NCBI GenBank assembly: GCA_022842725.1
Contig: JALHOZ010000023.1
Coordinates: 1-62,339 of the forward strand
Direction: 5' to 3'
DNA from: Saprospiraceae bacterium
GTDB taxonomy: Bacteria > Bacteroidota > Bacteroidia > Chitinophagales > Saprospiraceae
DNA: 62,339 nucleotides
Shown one piece after another: positions 36,372-45,194 of the stretch. Made by a program: the position numbers and the translations under genes. The first letter of the stretch is position 1. Each line of letters begins with the position of its first letter. The notes beneath the pieces are model-generated. The model had not been told where the DNA came from and ran no database searches. It saw only the letters and a list, made by a program, of their open reading frames with translations.

Positions 36372-39173
36372 TTGAAATTAAACTTTTATATAATATTTTT
36401 TATTCTAATATGTTTTTCGAACCTCGGCAAAACACAAATTTTGCCTGTGAAAGATTCTTTACAGACAAAATTATTTAAAAAAGATAGTTTGTCGATAGAC
36501 CTGACTTCGGGCAACCTCAACATTGGTTTGGATTCGATTCCTGCAGATAGTTTGTCCACTTCTTCCAATAACGTCACCCTTTCTGAGGATGCTTTGGAAC
36601 AAGAGGTGGACTATGGTGCGCGGGATACGGTTTGGAATGACGTCACAAACAATAATGTACACCTGTTCGGAGGGGCTTTTGTCAATTATTCAACAATAAA
36701 AATCACAGCAAAATATATAATTTTTAATTTTGAAAGCAATACGCTGGAAGCTTACGACTTTATACCTGACTCGCTGGCATCTTTTGCAGTCGCCGTGGAT
36801 ACCTCTGAAGCTGGAAAACCAACGTTTATAGATGGTGAAAGCACCTTTACTTACAAAAAACTACGGTATAATTTTAAAAGTAAAAAGGCTTTTGTTGATC
36901 AGGCTCTCACCAAAGAATCAGACTTTTATCTGCACGGCAACCAAACTAAGTTTGTGTCAAAAGGAGTAGACAGCCTTCAATTGGAAGATATTATATATAA
37001 TAAAAATGCCTATATAACAACGTGTGATGCAGAACATCCTCATTTTGGTATCCGGGCATCAAAACTTAAGTTTATCCCTAATAAGGTTGCAGTCATGAGT
37101 CTTGCCAATCTTGAGATCAGCGATATTCCGACACCATTGTTTTTACCTTTTGGATTTTTTCCGTTGTTCAAAGGTAAATCTTCAGGCCTTATTTTGCCTA
37201 AATCTTATGATTATCAGGAGGATTTAGGATTGGGTTTCCGCGACATTGGGTACTATTTTCCAATATCACAGTACATGGATGCTACGGTCACAGGTGATAT
37301 ATATTCCAGAGGGTCACACGGCATCAGGGGAACAGCCAATTATAATGTCCGGTATAAATACGAAGGTGCCGTAAATATTGGTTATACCAATAACATATTT
37401 GAAAGTAATGAAACCGGGCAGCGAACTTCCAGCAAGTCTTTCGGTATTACCATCAGGCATAGCCAACACGCCAAAGCGCACCCTTACAGAAGACTGAGCG
37501 GTTCTGTAAATATTCAGGCCAACCGTTTTGACCAGCGGACCTTTGTCGATCCCAGGTCAGCAGCCCAAAATTCCTATAATTCCAATTTTTCTTTCTCGCA
37601 TTCTATGCCGGGTACACCTTTTAATTTTACGGCTTCTTTTAATCATACTCAAAATACGACAACAAGAAGGATGAATATCGTCTTTCCGAAAATGACGCTG
37701 AATATGAATACGATCACACCTTTCAAATCCAAATCTTCTGCAAAAGAAAGGTGGTATGACAACATTGCCGTTTCATACAAAGCTGATTTTGACAATGCGA
37801 CCAATACGACGGATACTACATTATTTACCAATGAAACCCTGAGAAATCTCAGAACCGGACTTAAACAAACCTCTACAGTTTCTACCAATTTCAGAATATT
37901 AAAATATTTTAACCTTAATCCGAGTGCCAATTACGAAGAAATCTGGTTGCTCAACAGGTTTGAAAACAGTTTTGATCCTACACCGGTTATTGTAAAAGAC
38001 ACGATAAAGTCTCCTGAAGGCGAAATTTTGGGTATCAATGACCGCGTGGTCAGATACGGAACAGTGGATACACTCCGGCAACTTGGTTTTTACAGTTACC
38101 GGACTTTCCGAACCGGGTTTGACCTTAATACCAAGGTTTTCAGTACACTGCAATTTAGAAGAGGATTTATTCGGGGTATACGGCATCAGGTCACGCCGTC
38201 CATCAATTTTACGTACACACCGATGAATTCAGACAGATACCAAAGATCGGTTGACACAGACTCAAGGGCTGAGATCAACCGCCCCAGGGCATATTCAATC
38301 TATCAGGAAAGCCCGTTTGGTGCTCTGCGGGGCACGGACGCAGCTATGGCTATCAATTATAGTTTACTCAATAATTTTGAAGCTAAAATCGCTACCAAAG
38401 ATACCATCCGAAAGGTAAAACTGCTTAACAATATCGGCGTTACAGGTTTTTATAATGCCGTTGCCGATTCACTACGTTGGAGCGATATCAGAGTCAGTGG
38501 TAATACCAACCTGTTTGGTGGAATAACCAATATCAACCTATCTCTAAATCTCTCGCCCTATGTATTTGTTGATCAGATCAAAACAAACACCACAAGATAT
38601 ACTGCTACCAAAAATGTGTTGAAGGCTGTCGCTTACCGGGATTTTAATGCCGGTATCAATACAGGTTTTACCGTTCAACAACTCATCAAAGTATTTCAGG
38701 GTAAAGATGATCCCCAAAACAGAAATACTCCCAAACCCAATCCGGATGACAAAAATACCAAAGAGGGCAAAACCGGCTCAAAAAAGGACGACAAAATAAT
38801 CGAACTGCCTCAATTGGCCGATTGGTTTGAACAACTGAGCTTTTCTCACAATTTTCAATTCAGAATTCAGAATCTGGATTCCCGGGACACGACCATCATT
38901 ATAACCAACACTGTAAGTATGTCGGGTAGTATAGCCCTGACCAAAAACTGGAATGTGCAAATTGGTAGTATAGGGTATGATTTTAAACAAAAAAGAATTA
39001 CGTACCCGTCTTTTACTTTTGTCAGAAATCTGCATTGCTGGCGCTTAAGTTTTGATTGGATCCCGCAAGCAGGAACTTATGGCTTTTTTATCGGAGTCAA
39101 CTCAGGTTCTCTTGATTTTCTGAAATACAATTACGGTCGTCAGAATCAGGGTGGCGTTTTGGGTCGACGTTGA
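36372..39173 (+). CDS. lptD: LPS assembly outer-membrane protein LptD
   Basis: A 933-residue protein that inserts lipopolysaccharide into the outer leaflet. A signal peptide (about 1-20) is followed by an OstA/LptA-like beta-jellyroll (about 85-240) and a large C-terminal beta-barrel (about 250-933). Bacteroidota LptD proteins are longer than E. coli LptD, as here. A Lys/Asp-rich loop sits at about 775-800 (PNPDDKNTKEGKTGSKKDDK). No ATG is in frame near the start, so a TTG at 36372 is proposed. Divergent from the amidase and MCE genes, all envelope functions. Confidence 0.85.
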   Translation: MKLNFYIIFFILICFSNLGKTQILPVKDSLQTKLFKKDSLSIDLTSGNLNIGLDSIPADSLSTSSNNVTLSEDALEQEVDYGARDTVWNDVTNNNVHLFGGAFVNYSTIKITAKYIIFNFESNTLEAYDFIPDSLASFAVAVDTSEAGKPTFIDGESTFTYKKLRYNFKSKKAFVDQALTKESDFYLHGNQTKFVSKGVDSLQLEDIIYNKNAYITTCDAEHPHFGIRASKLKFIPNKVAVMSLANLEISDIPTPLFLPFGFFPLFKGKSSGLILPKSYDYQEDLGLGFRDIGYYFPISQYMDATVTGDIYSRGSHGIRGTANYNVRYKYEGAVNIGYTNNIFESNETGQRTSSKSFGITIRHSQHAKAHPYRRLSGSVNIQANRFDQRTFVDPRSAAQNSYNSNFSFSHSMPGTPFNFTASFNHTQNTTTRRMNIVFPKMTLNMNTITPFKSKSSAKERWYDNIAVSYKADFDNATNTTDTTLFTNETLRNLRTGLKQTSTVSTNFRILKYFNLNPSANYEEIWLLNRFENSFDPTPVIVKDTIKSPEGEILGINDRVVRYGTVDTLRQLGFYSYRTFRTGFDLNTKVFSTLQFRRGFIRGIRHQVTPSINFTYTPMNSDRYQRSVDTDSRAEINRPRAYSIYQESPFGALRGTDAAMAINYSLLNNFEAKIATKDTIRKVKLLNNIGVTGFYNAVADSLRWSDIRVSGNTNLFGGITNINLSLNLSPYVFVDQIKTNTTRYTATKNVLKAVAYRDFNAGINTGFTVQQLIKVFQGKDDPQNRNTPKPNPDDKNTKEGKTGSKKDDKIIELPQLADWFEQLSFSHNFQFRIQNLDSRDTTIIITNTVSMSGSIALTKNWNVQIGSIGYDFKQKRITYPSFTFVRNLHCWRLSFDWIPQAGTYGFFIGVNSGSLDFLKYNYGRQNQGGVLGRR

Positions 39174-39316
39174 TGTTTTGAAGTAATCCTTTATTTACTA
39201 AATTTAATGTTTGTTTCAAAAATGTAATGACGGATGGTCCTGATCGGGTTTCAGTTTTTAGGAATTGAAAATAAAGATACGAGCCAAAAAAGTTGGATTG
39301 AATATTTTTTATGACC

Positions 39317-40360
39317 CTAAAATACATAATAAAGGGACAGCTGAACAGGTACCCAAATGTCATTCGATGGTTTTTTATCCAGGGCTGTATTGGTGTCAAA
39401 GTTCAACCTGACGTTTTCCCATTCAAACATTAATGAAAAATAAGAACCTAATCTGTCTGTATTTAATTCAGGATTGTACAAAGGTCCTTCCGTCCCGCCA
39501 ACGATACCGGCACCAAAACCGACCATCGGCATATTTTTTTTGGATGAAATCACCGGTTTTTGCATGTAAAATAATCCCATTTTTGTACTTCTGAACTGAT
39601 CAAACCAATACACTGAAACATGGAAACCATATTTTGACCGGACAAAAGTCTGTCCATAGGGATAGACGGCATAGTTTGCCACACCTATTTCTGTTCCGAG
39701 GCTGACACCCAATCTGTCCGGCCCGACAGAAGCTCCCACCAAAACATTAGGTGTAAATACTTTTTTGGTTTTAAAACCCAACTGTCCGGTATATACCAAT
39801 TCTCCGGAAATATCACTAAAAAACAAATCGGTACTTCTGACTAATTGATAGCGGGAAATATATTTTCGGGATTTCAGATTATAATGTAAATCGACAAAAT
39901 TGATTTTTTTCAGTAACAAAAGGTCATCAACCTGATCAAAATAAATAAACATATCCTGTTCTCCGGCACTGACAATACGAAACCGGTGCAGTCCGTGAAA
40001 TAATAAACTTGTATCTTTTGAATGGTAAGTGACGGGACGGATATTTCTGTAAATATGCATCTGAATGGTCTGATTCATTTGAACCAATACAATTTCCAAT
40101 GGTTGATTTGGATTGGCTTCATAACGGATCTCTTCCAGATAAGAAAGGATGACATCGGTAAATTCAGGCGTTTTCAAAATCCGGTCATAATACGTTTTCT
40201 GACTGAAATAAGAATAAGTGACCGGCCATTCAAACCTCAGTTTGTTTTGATAATTATAATTAATCACTGTGGAATTTTTAGGTTGTTCCACTTGTGCAGA
40301 TAAAAAACTATATTGTATGATACAAAGTAAGAGAGAAAGTATAATTCGTAGGTTTAACAT
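39317..40360 (-). CDS. Exported protein of unknown function, probably outer membrane
   Basis: A 347-residue protein with a signal peptide (about 1-22, ending FLSAQ), an N-terminal mixed region and a C-terminal half of alternating strands ending VPVQLSLYYVF with a terminal Phe, consistent with a beta-barrel. No family is recognised. It lies 27 bp downstream of the anti-sigma-like reading frame and could be co-transcribed with the sigma factor. Confidence 0.6.
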   Translation of the reverse strand: MLNLRIILSLLLCIIQYSFLSAQVEQPKNSTVINYNYQNKLRFEWPVTYSYFSQKTYYDRILKTPEFTDVILSYLEEIRYEANPNQPLEIVLVQMNQTIQMHIYRNIRPVTYHSKDTSLLFHGLHRFRIVSAGEQDMFIYFDQVDDLLLLKKINFVDLHYNLKSRKYISRYQLVRSTDLFFSDISGELVYTGQLGFKTKKVFTPNVLVGASVGPDRLGVSLGTEIGVANYAVYPYGQTFVRSKYGFHVSVYWFDQFRSTKMGLFYMQKPVISSKKNMPMVGFGAGIVGGTEGPLYNPELNTDRLGSYFSLMFEWENVRLNFDTNTALDKKPSNDIWVPVQLSLYYVF

Positions 40361-40387
40361 TAGATGATATTTAAATGGTTAATAAAA

Positions 40388-41025
40388 TTATTGTCTTTTG
40401 ACAGATGAAGAGTACATGAGACCCTGACTGCTCCACATCCATTTTGTCCTGACTTCTTTAATTTTGGTTGTGTCTGAAATAAAAACAGGCAGCGCATATG
40501 TTTTTTTGGTTCTTCCGCTTTTATAAGGTAAAATCTTCTCTGAATCAACCACTTGCACTACTGTTTCCTCCGGATAATCTTTTTGTTTTGTCGGTAATAA
40601 TTTGTAATCATCGACTAAAGTATCTGACTTATTGCTCAATACAAGTGTCGCAGCAATGGTTTCAAACGTATCTCTTTTGGGCGTTTGGATTTTTTTTGAT
40701 GTTTTTAAGCCAGTTGATTCCTTTTCAATCGTCACATAAAGCGTATCGGTTTTTACGACCGTCCTCTCCTGAATGCGTATACTATCATGTCGTTCAGGTA
40801 ATTGTTGATCAGGAATGGTTTGATGATGATCGACCCCCATTCGGTATCCAAACATAAAAGACATAATGGAGCATAAAACAAGTATTCCTAAATATAAATA
40901 TTTTTTATTCTGCCGGTTTTTTCAGTATCCAAACGACTTAGAATATTTTCCCAATTTTTATTTTTATCCAAACCTGAGGTATTAGTTGACTCAAATTGTT
41001 TGATCTTATGTTTTAAAGAATTCAT
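40388..41025 (-). pseudogene. Membrane anti-sigma-like gene with a one-base frameshift at an A6 run
   Basis: Starting at the ATG at 41025, the frame reads MNSLKHKIKQFESTNTSG and on to RLDTEK, then hits a stop about 30 bp past an A6 run (T6 at 40917-40922 on the plus strand). In the next frame the sequence continues as KNRQNKKYLYLGILVLCSI, a membrane helix, and runs to the stop at 40388. One extra A gives an unbroken 212-residue protein: short cytoplasmic N-terminus with a W-E-N-I-L helix, one membrane helix (about 43-62) and a periplasmic tail. This layout and the place 26 bp after the sigma gene suggest an anti-sigma factor. The ATG at 40864 alone would start inside the helix. It may be a real mutation, a homopolymer sequencing error or programmed slippage. 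Confidence 0.7.
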
Positions 41026-41051
41026 GATGTTATATTACTTATATGAGCGGA

Positions 41052-41576
41052 TTAAACCAGATTGATTAAAGTTTCCCTTAACCTCATTTTAGCACGATGC
41101 AGCCAGGACTTTGAGGTTCCTACAGGAATTCCGAGCATTTCACCTATTTCATGGTGGTTAAATCCATCGACTTCATGCAGAAAAAATATAGTGTTGTAAG
41201 GATGACCCAATGCCTGAATGGAGTCCACAATATGTTGATAAGAAAATTGGTCAGATATTTCAAAAATGATGTTTTCGTGAATATCTGAAATTTGTTCGGT
41301 GTATATCTTTTTTTTTCTCAATTCCATCAGACAACGGTTGATACAAATTTTTGACATCCACGACAGGAAAGCAGTCCCTTTATTTTCGTCGTACTGTTGC
41401 CACTTCTGAAAAACAGTCAAAAATGTATCAGAGACCATTTCTTCAGCTATCTGATCATCCGAAATGTATCTTTTGGCGATAAACATCATTTTATCTGCAT
41501 ACAGTTCGTGTACTTTTTTTAATCCAAGAACAGAATCCTTTCTGAACAAACTTATGATTTTTAATTCCTGTTGCAT
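41052..41576 (-). CDS. ECF-type RNA polymerase sigma factor
   Basis: A 174-residue sigma-70 family ECF factor. Region 2 (about 10-85) shows LYADKMMFIAKRYISDDQIAEEMVSDTFLTVF and FLSWMSKICINRCLMELRKKK; region 4 (about 118-172) shows IFFLHEVDGFNHHEIGEMLGI and GTSKSWLHRAKMRLRE. The frame is open to 41615, but the ATG at 41576 (MQQELKIIS) fits the family better. It precedes the anti-sigma-like gene and is divergent, 202 bp apart, from the Cys-rich/MbnP/MbnH group, which it may control. Confidence 0.9.
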   Translation of the reverse strand: MQQELKIISLFRKDSVLGLKKVHELYADKMMFIAKRYISDDQIAEEMVSDTFLTVFQKWQQYDENKGTAFLSWMSKICINRCLMELRKKKIYTEQISDIHENIIFEISDQFSYQHIVDSIQALGHPYNTIFFLHEVDGFNHHEIGEMLGIPVGTSKSWLHRAKMRLRETLINLV

Positions 41577-41778
41577 ATGGTTAATATGTTTTTTAGCGAT
41601 ACATGGTTGCAACATACTTCAAATATTAAAAAATATTTTCCAGTCAGGAGCATTTTGATACATTATGAATGTTCAATGGATAACGGTTTTTTTCTTTTTA
41701 CCATATATAAATTGTCAGCTTGTAACAATTATGACTTTAATCATAATTTCTTAAAAAATATCAAAGTATCTTTGCAGG

Positions 41779-42174
41779 ATGAAAATGTTGGTTTCTTATG
41801 GTTTGATATTTTTTATAGGGTTTTACGCCTCTGCAAGAGTCGTAGGTCTGATAACATGGAAATACCATCAGGAAACCATAGCCAAAACTATCTGTGTCAA
41901 TAAAAACAATCTGAAACTAAAATGTAACGGTAAGTGCCAATTGATGAAAATGATGGATGAAGATCCGAAAAATCAATCATCTTCACTGCCTGCGCCCTCG
42001 CAGAAATCAAGCTTTGAACTCTATCCTTTCTGGATAAAAAATGAATGGACGTCCGTTAATATTCCTTTTTTTGAAAAAAAGAGAAACCGGACATGGAACA
42101 CAACAAACATTTCTTTGCCTTCCGGAGTTGAATTACTTCTCATCAAACCACCCGAAGCTCTTATTTTTGTTTAA
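41779..42174 (+). CDS. Small membrane-anchored Cys-containing protein
   Basis: A 131-residue protein: an N-terminal membrane helix (about 4-27), then a short extracytoplasmic region with Cys39, Cys49 and Cys53 in TICVNKNNLKLKCNGKCQLM, then a polar region and a hydrophobic C-terminal strand. The CNGKC pattern looks like a metal or redox site; I recall similar small proteins in Bacteroidota near metal-related genes, but have no named family. First gene of the probable metal group, divergent from the sigma factor. Confidence 0.6.
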   Translation: MKMLVSYGLIFFIGFYASARVVGLITWKYHQETIAKTICVNKNNLKLKCNGKCQLMKMMDEDPKNQSSSLPAPSQKSSFELYPFWIKNEWTSVNIPFFEKKRNRTWNTTNISLPSGVELLLIKPPEALIFV

Positions 42175-42481
42175 TGTCTAAATTTTTGGATAAACAGAAA
42201 TTTCTGACAAAATAGTAGTTGATTTGGTTTTGTTAATTTATAGTTTTCTTATGTTATACATTAAGGAATATATAATATTACCTGTTACTACTTATTAAGA
42301 GCACTTACCCTCTTCCTTTTAAAATTATATTGTGAATGGTGTAAACCAATAACTCAAACAGATGCCCGAACATTTCTGAGCTATATTTTACACCATCAAA
42401 CGTTTTCACCAGGTTTGTCTGATACTTTGGTATTTTTTCAAACGCTGAAAATGGTTTATTATATTTAATAAAAATGTTGTC
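42175..42481. other. Leader of the CDVCGC outer-membrane protein gene
   Basis: 307 bp without a gene. The main feature is a long two-tier hairpin at 42336-42396. No -7 box is clear. Confidence 0.45.
42336..42396 (+). promoter_or_regulatory. Two-tier hairpin in the leader, candidate RNA regulator
   Basis: The outer arms ATGGTGTAAA (42336-42345) and TTTACACCAT (42387-42396) are perfect complements; inside, ACTCAAACAGATG pairs imperfectly with CATTTCTGAG. There is no T-run after it, so it is not a simple terminator. It ends 85 bp before the start codon at 42482. Confidence 0.45.
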
Positions 42482-43390
42482 ATGTTAAGAGTATTGGCCA
42501 TTTGTATGGTATGGTTACTTCTTTCCAATAATGTGCAAGCCTGTGATGTTTGTGGTTGTTCACTGACAAGTCAGACCTTGGGTGTGTTACCTAAGTTTAG
42601 CAAACATTTTGTTGGTATCAGGTACGGTTTTTCATCATTCCGGTCCAAACACCCTGCTGAAACCATTTATGATAAACCGGTCACAAGCCGGGAGTTATTT
42701 TCTTCCGTGGATATCTGGTCGAGATGGAATATCGGCAAAAAATCACAGATTTTTGTATTTGTTCCTTTTGCTTTTATACAAAAAAATGAAGCAGGTGTCC
42801 AACAATATAATCGGGGATTAGGTGACATGAGTATACTTTTTATGTATTCGTTTTTGCAAAAAGAAAATACAAAAAAAGAAAGTTCTCAGTTATTACAAGC
42901 TGGTGGAGGTATTAAATTTCCAACCGGAAATAATGATTTTGTACAAGATAATGAGTGGATTCCGGCTATTCAAACCGGTACGGCTACTTGGGATTATTTT
43001 GTAAATATCAATTATATATCACGTTGGAAACAATGGTCCTTACAAGGTGAATCTTCTTTTCGAATTAATCAAAATAATGAGAAAAAAGATTTCAGAAATG
43101 GTAACCGGTTACAATCGGCAACACGTATCATGTATACACTTAAAAATAAATATGTAACATGTTTACCCGTCGCCGGTCTGGTGTCAGAATGGTCAAGCCG
43201 GGATTTCCATGAAGGCGCCTACAATGATTTTTCCGGCGGTCACAGTTTATCAGGACAGGTGGGTACAGAACTCTGGTTTAACAAATTTGGTTTGGGAATG
43301 CAGGTTTTTATACCTTTTTATCAAACCCTGGGGGCTGGGCAAATAACAGCAGGTCCCCGGTTTTCAACACATTTATCTTATTTTTTTTAA
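42482..43390 (+). CDS. Outer-membrane protein with N-terminal CDVCGC motif
   Basis: A 302-residue exported protein. The signal peptide ends at Ala20, so the mature protein would begin with Cys21-Asp-Val-Cys24-Gly-Cys26. The rest is alternating beta strands (FVGIRYGFSSFRS, LQAGGGIKFPTG, QVGTELWFNKFGLG) ending THLSYFF with a terminal Phe, as in outer-membrane barrels. I recall similar barrels beside MbnP-like and di-haem peroxidase genes in other Bacteroidota. A three-Cys N-terminus could bind copper or another soft metal (inference). It is 19 bp from the MbnP-like gene. Confidence 0.7.
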   Translation: MLRVLAICMVWLLLSNNVQACDVCGCSLTSQTLGVLPKFSKHFVGIRYGFSSFRSKHPAETIYDKPVTSRELFSSVDIWSRWNIGKKSQIFVFVPFAFIQKNEAGVQQYNRGLGDMSILFMYSFLQKENTKKESSQLLQAGGGIKFPTGNNDFVQDNEWIPAIQTGTATWDYFVNINYISRWKQWSLQGESSFRINQNNEKKDFRNGNRLQSATRIMYTLKNKYVTCLPVAGLVSEWSSRDFHEGAYNDFSGGHSLSGQVGTELWFNKFGLGMQVFIPFYQTLGAGQITAGPRFSTHLSYFF

Positions 43391-43409
43391 TATTTAAATC
43401 AACAAAAAA

Positions 43410-44165
43410 ATGAAATTTAATCTTTTAGCAATTATAGCTTTATTTATATCTGTTTTATCTTTCACATCATGTACAGAAGATGATGAACCAAAAACCCTTG
43501 CTGCCGGCGAGGTCAGTATCGAGTTTGATCACGTTTTTGGCCCGAATCAACTGCCTTTTAATCTGAATACTGAATATACACACCAACGTTTAGGTGAAAA
43601 AATGACGTTTTCAATGTTCAGATATTATGTTTCCAACGTTCGTCTGAAAAAGACAGATGGTTCCTGGTATACTGTTCCAGAAAGTTATTATATCGTGGAT
43701 TTGGGAGTGAATGACGGAACCCATCTGCATTTGGAAAACATTCCCGGTGGTGAATATACCGACATTGAAATGATGTTTGGTGTGGACTCATTACGCAATG
43801 TTTCGGGAGCTCAGACAGGTGCTCTTGATCCGGCAAAAGGAATGTTCTGGAGCTGGAACTCAGGATATATCATGTTAAAAGCTGAAGGAACGTCACCTGC
43901 TTCTTCTGACGGTAGTTTTGCTTTCCACTTGGGTGGATTTAAGGGCGAATTTGCTGTCCCTACAGTTAAAGCATACAGTCTTGGTAAACTAACTGTAGAC
44001 GGTGACAGAGAAGCTGAAATTCATATGGTCGCCAATACCGGCAGGTTGTGGCATGAAGCTGACGGATTGGCTGTCAGATCAACTACACACATGCCGGGAG
44101 CTGTTGCAAAACAAATGACCGGAACATTTTATGACGGTATCGTTTTTGACCACATCCATAATTAA
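43410..44165 (+). CDS. MbnP-like lipoprotein
   Basis: A 251-residue lipoprotein (lipobox FTSC, Cys21) of the MbnP-like family: VSIEFDHVFG at the start, FRYYVSNVRLKK (about 70-81), FGVDSLRN, GMFWSWNSGYIMLKAEG (about 144-160, with Trp147 and Trp149), FAFHLGGFKG and the terminal DHIHN. MbnP partners the di-haem enzyme MbnH in methanotrophs, where a Trp of MbnP is oxidised to kynurenine and the protein binds copper; whether that happens here is inference. Six bases upstream of the MbnH-like gene. Confidence 0.85.
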   Translation: MKFNLLAIIALFISVLSFTSCTEDDEPKTLAAGEVSIEFDHVFGPNQLPFNLNTEYTHQRLGEKMTFSMFRYYVSNVRLKKTDGSWYTVPESYYIVDLGVNDGTHLHLENIPGGEYTDIEMMFGVDSLRNVSGAQTGALDPAKGMFWSWNSGYIMLKAEGTSPASSDGSFAFHLGGFKGEFAVPTVKAYSLGKLTVDGDREAEIHMVANTGRLWHEADGLAVRSTTHMPGAVAKQMTGTFYDGIVFDHIHN

Positions 44166-44171
44166 ATTTTT

Positions 44172-45194
44172 ATGAAAACATACGGTATTATCGGAAAAAC
44201 ATGTTTGTTTTTTGGGCTTACCGTTTTGCTTTCCTGTCAGGGGGACCGGGATACTTTACAAATGAGGTATCCCGGTTACTTTCCTGAGCCGGAATATACT
44301 TTTGGTAACAATGTACTTACTTCGGAGGGATTTGACTTGGGTAAAAAATTATTTTATGACCCTATTCTTTCCAAAGACAGTACGGTCAGTTGTGCATCCT
44401 GTCATGCTCAGGAACATGCATTTGCTGATCACGGAACCGCATTGAGTGTTGGCGTAGGAGGAAAAATGGGAAGCAGAAACAGTCCGGCAATCGTCAATGC
44501 TGCATGGCAAACCAGCTTTATGTGGGATGGAGGTATCAACCATATTGAAATAATGTCTTTTGCACCTTTAACCAATGAAGTCGAAATGGCTGAGGATATG
44601 AATCACATTATTCAAAAACTCTCCCGAAATGATTTGTACAGAAGCTCTTTTCAAGCTGTTTTTGGCAAACCAAAAATTGAGTCCCAACAGGTTTTTTATG
44701 CATTGACACAATATATGGCCATGCTCATCAGTGATGATTCAAAATATGACAGAGTCAAACAAGGTAAAAGTGCTTATAATGAGGAAGAAAGTGCGGGCTA
44801 TTCTTTGTTTATACAAAAATGTGCTACCTGTCATCCCGAACCATTATTTACGGATTATAGTTTTCGCAATACAGGTATTGGTTCGAAAAGCAACGATACA
44901 GGAAGATATAAGATTACACTTGATGATCGTGATGTGTATAAGTTTAAGGTTCCTTCCCTTCGAAATGTAGCCCTTACTTATCCTTATATGCACGACGGAA
45001 GTATCAGAAACCTGAGGAGTGTGCTGGATTATTATTCCGAAGGCATCCGGGAATCTGATCTGTTGGATCCATCTCTTTACAAAAATGGAAGGCCGGGAAT
45101 ATTTTTGACTGAAGATGAAAAAGATAAATTGTTATCTTTTTTGAACACATTGACCGATTTTACTTTCACAACCAATCCATTATTTGCAGAATGA
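44172..45194 (+). CDS. MbnH-like di-haem cytochrome c peroxidase family lipoprotein
   Basis: A 340-residue di-haem c-type protein. Lipobox LLSC (Cys22) anchors it to a membrane. Haem-binding motifs are CASCH (74-78) and CATCH (217-221). The conserved MWDGG follows at about 117-121, and the C-terminal region has KVPSLRNVALTYPYMHDGS (about 259-277), as in the bacterial cytochrome c peroxidase/MauG superfamily. Pairing with an MbnP-like gene points to the MbnH branch, which oxidises a protein Trp. The stop overlaps the start of the next gene by four bases. Confidence 0.88.
   Translation: MKTYGIIGKTCLFFGLTVLLSCQGDRDTLQMRYPGYFPEPEYTFGNNVLTSEGFDLGKKLFYDPILSKDSTVSCASCHAQEHAFADHGTALSVGVGGKMGSRNSPAIVNAAWQTSFMWDGGINHIEIMSFAPLTNEVEMAEDMNHIIQKLSRNDLYRSSFQAVFGKPKIESQQVFYALTQYMAMLISDDSKYDRVKQGKSAYNEEESAGYSLFIQKCATCHPEPLFTDYSFRNTGIGSKSNDTGRYKITLDDRDVYKFKVPSLRNVALTYPYMHDGSIRNLRSVLDYYSEGIRESDLLDPSLYKNGRPGIFLTEDEKDKLLSFLNTLTDFTFTTNPLFAE

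Noticed and set aside
40916-40922. Canonical A AAA AAC programmed -1 frameshift site in the anti-sigma-like gene
   Set aside because: The heptamer letters are present, but the zero frame reads GAA AAA ACC, so the classical two-tRNA slip does not apply; simple indel or single-tRNA/transcriptional slippage is more likely.
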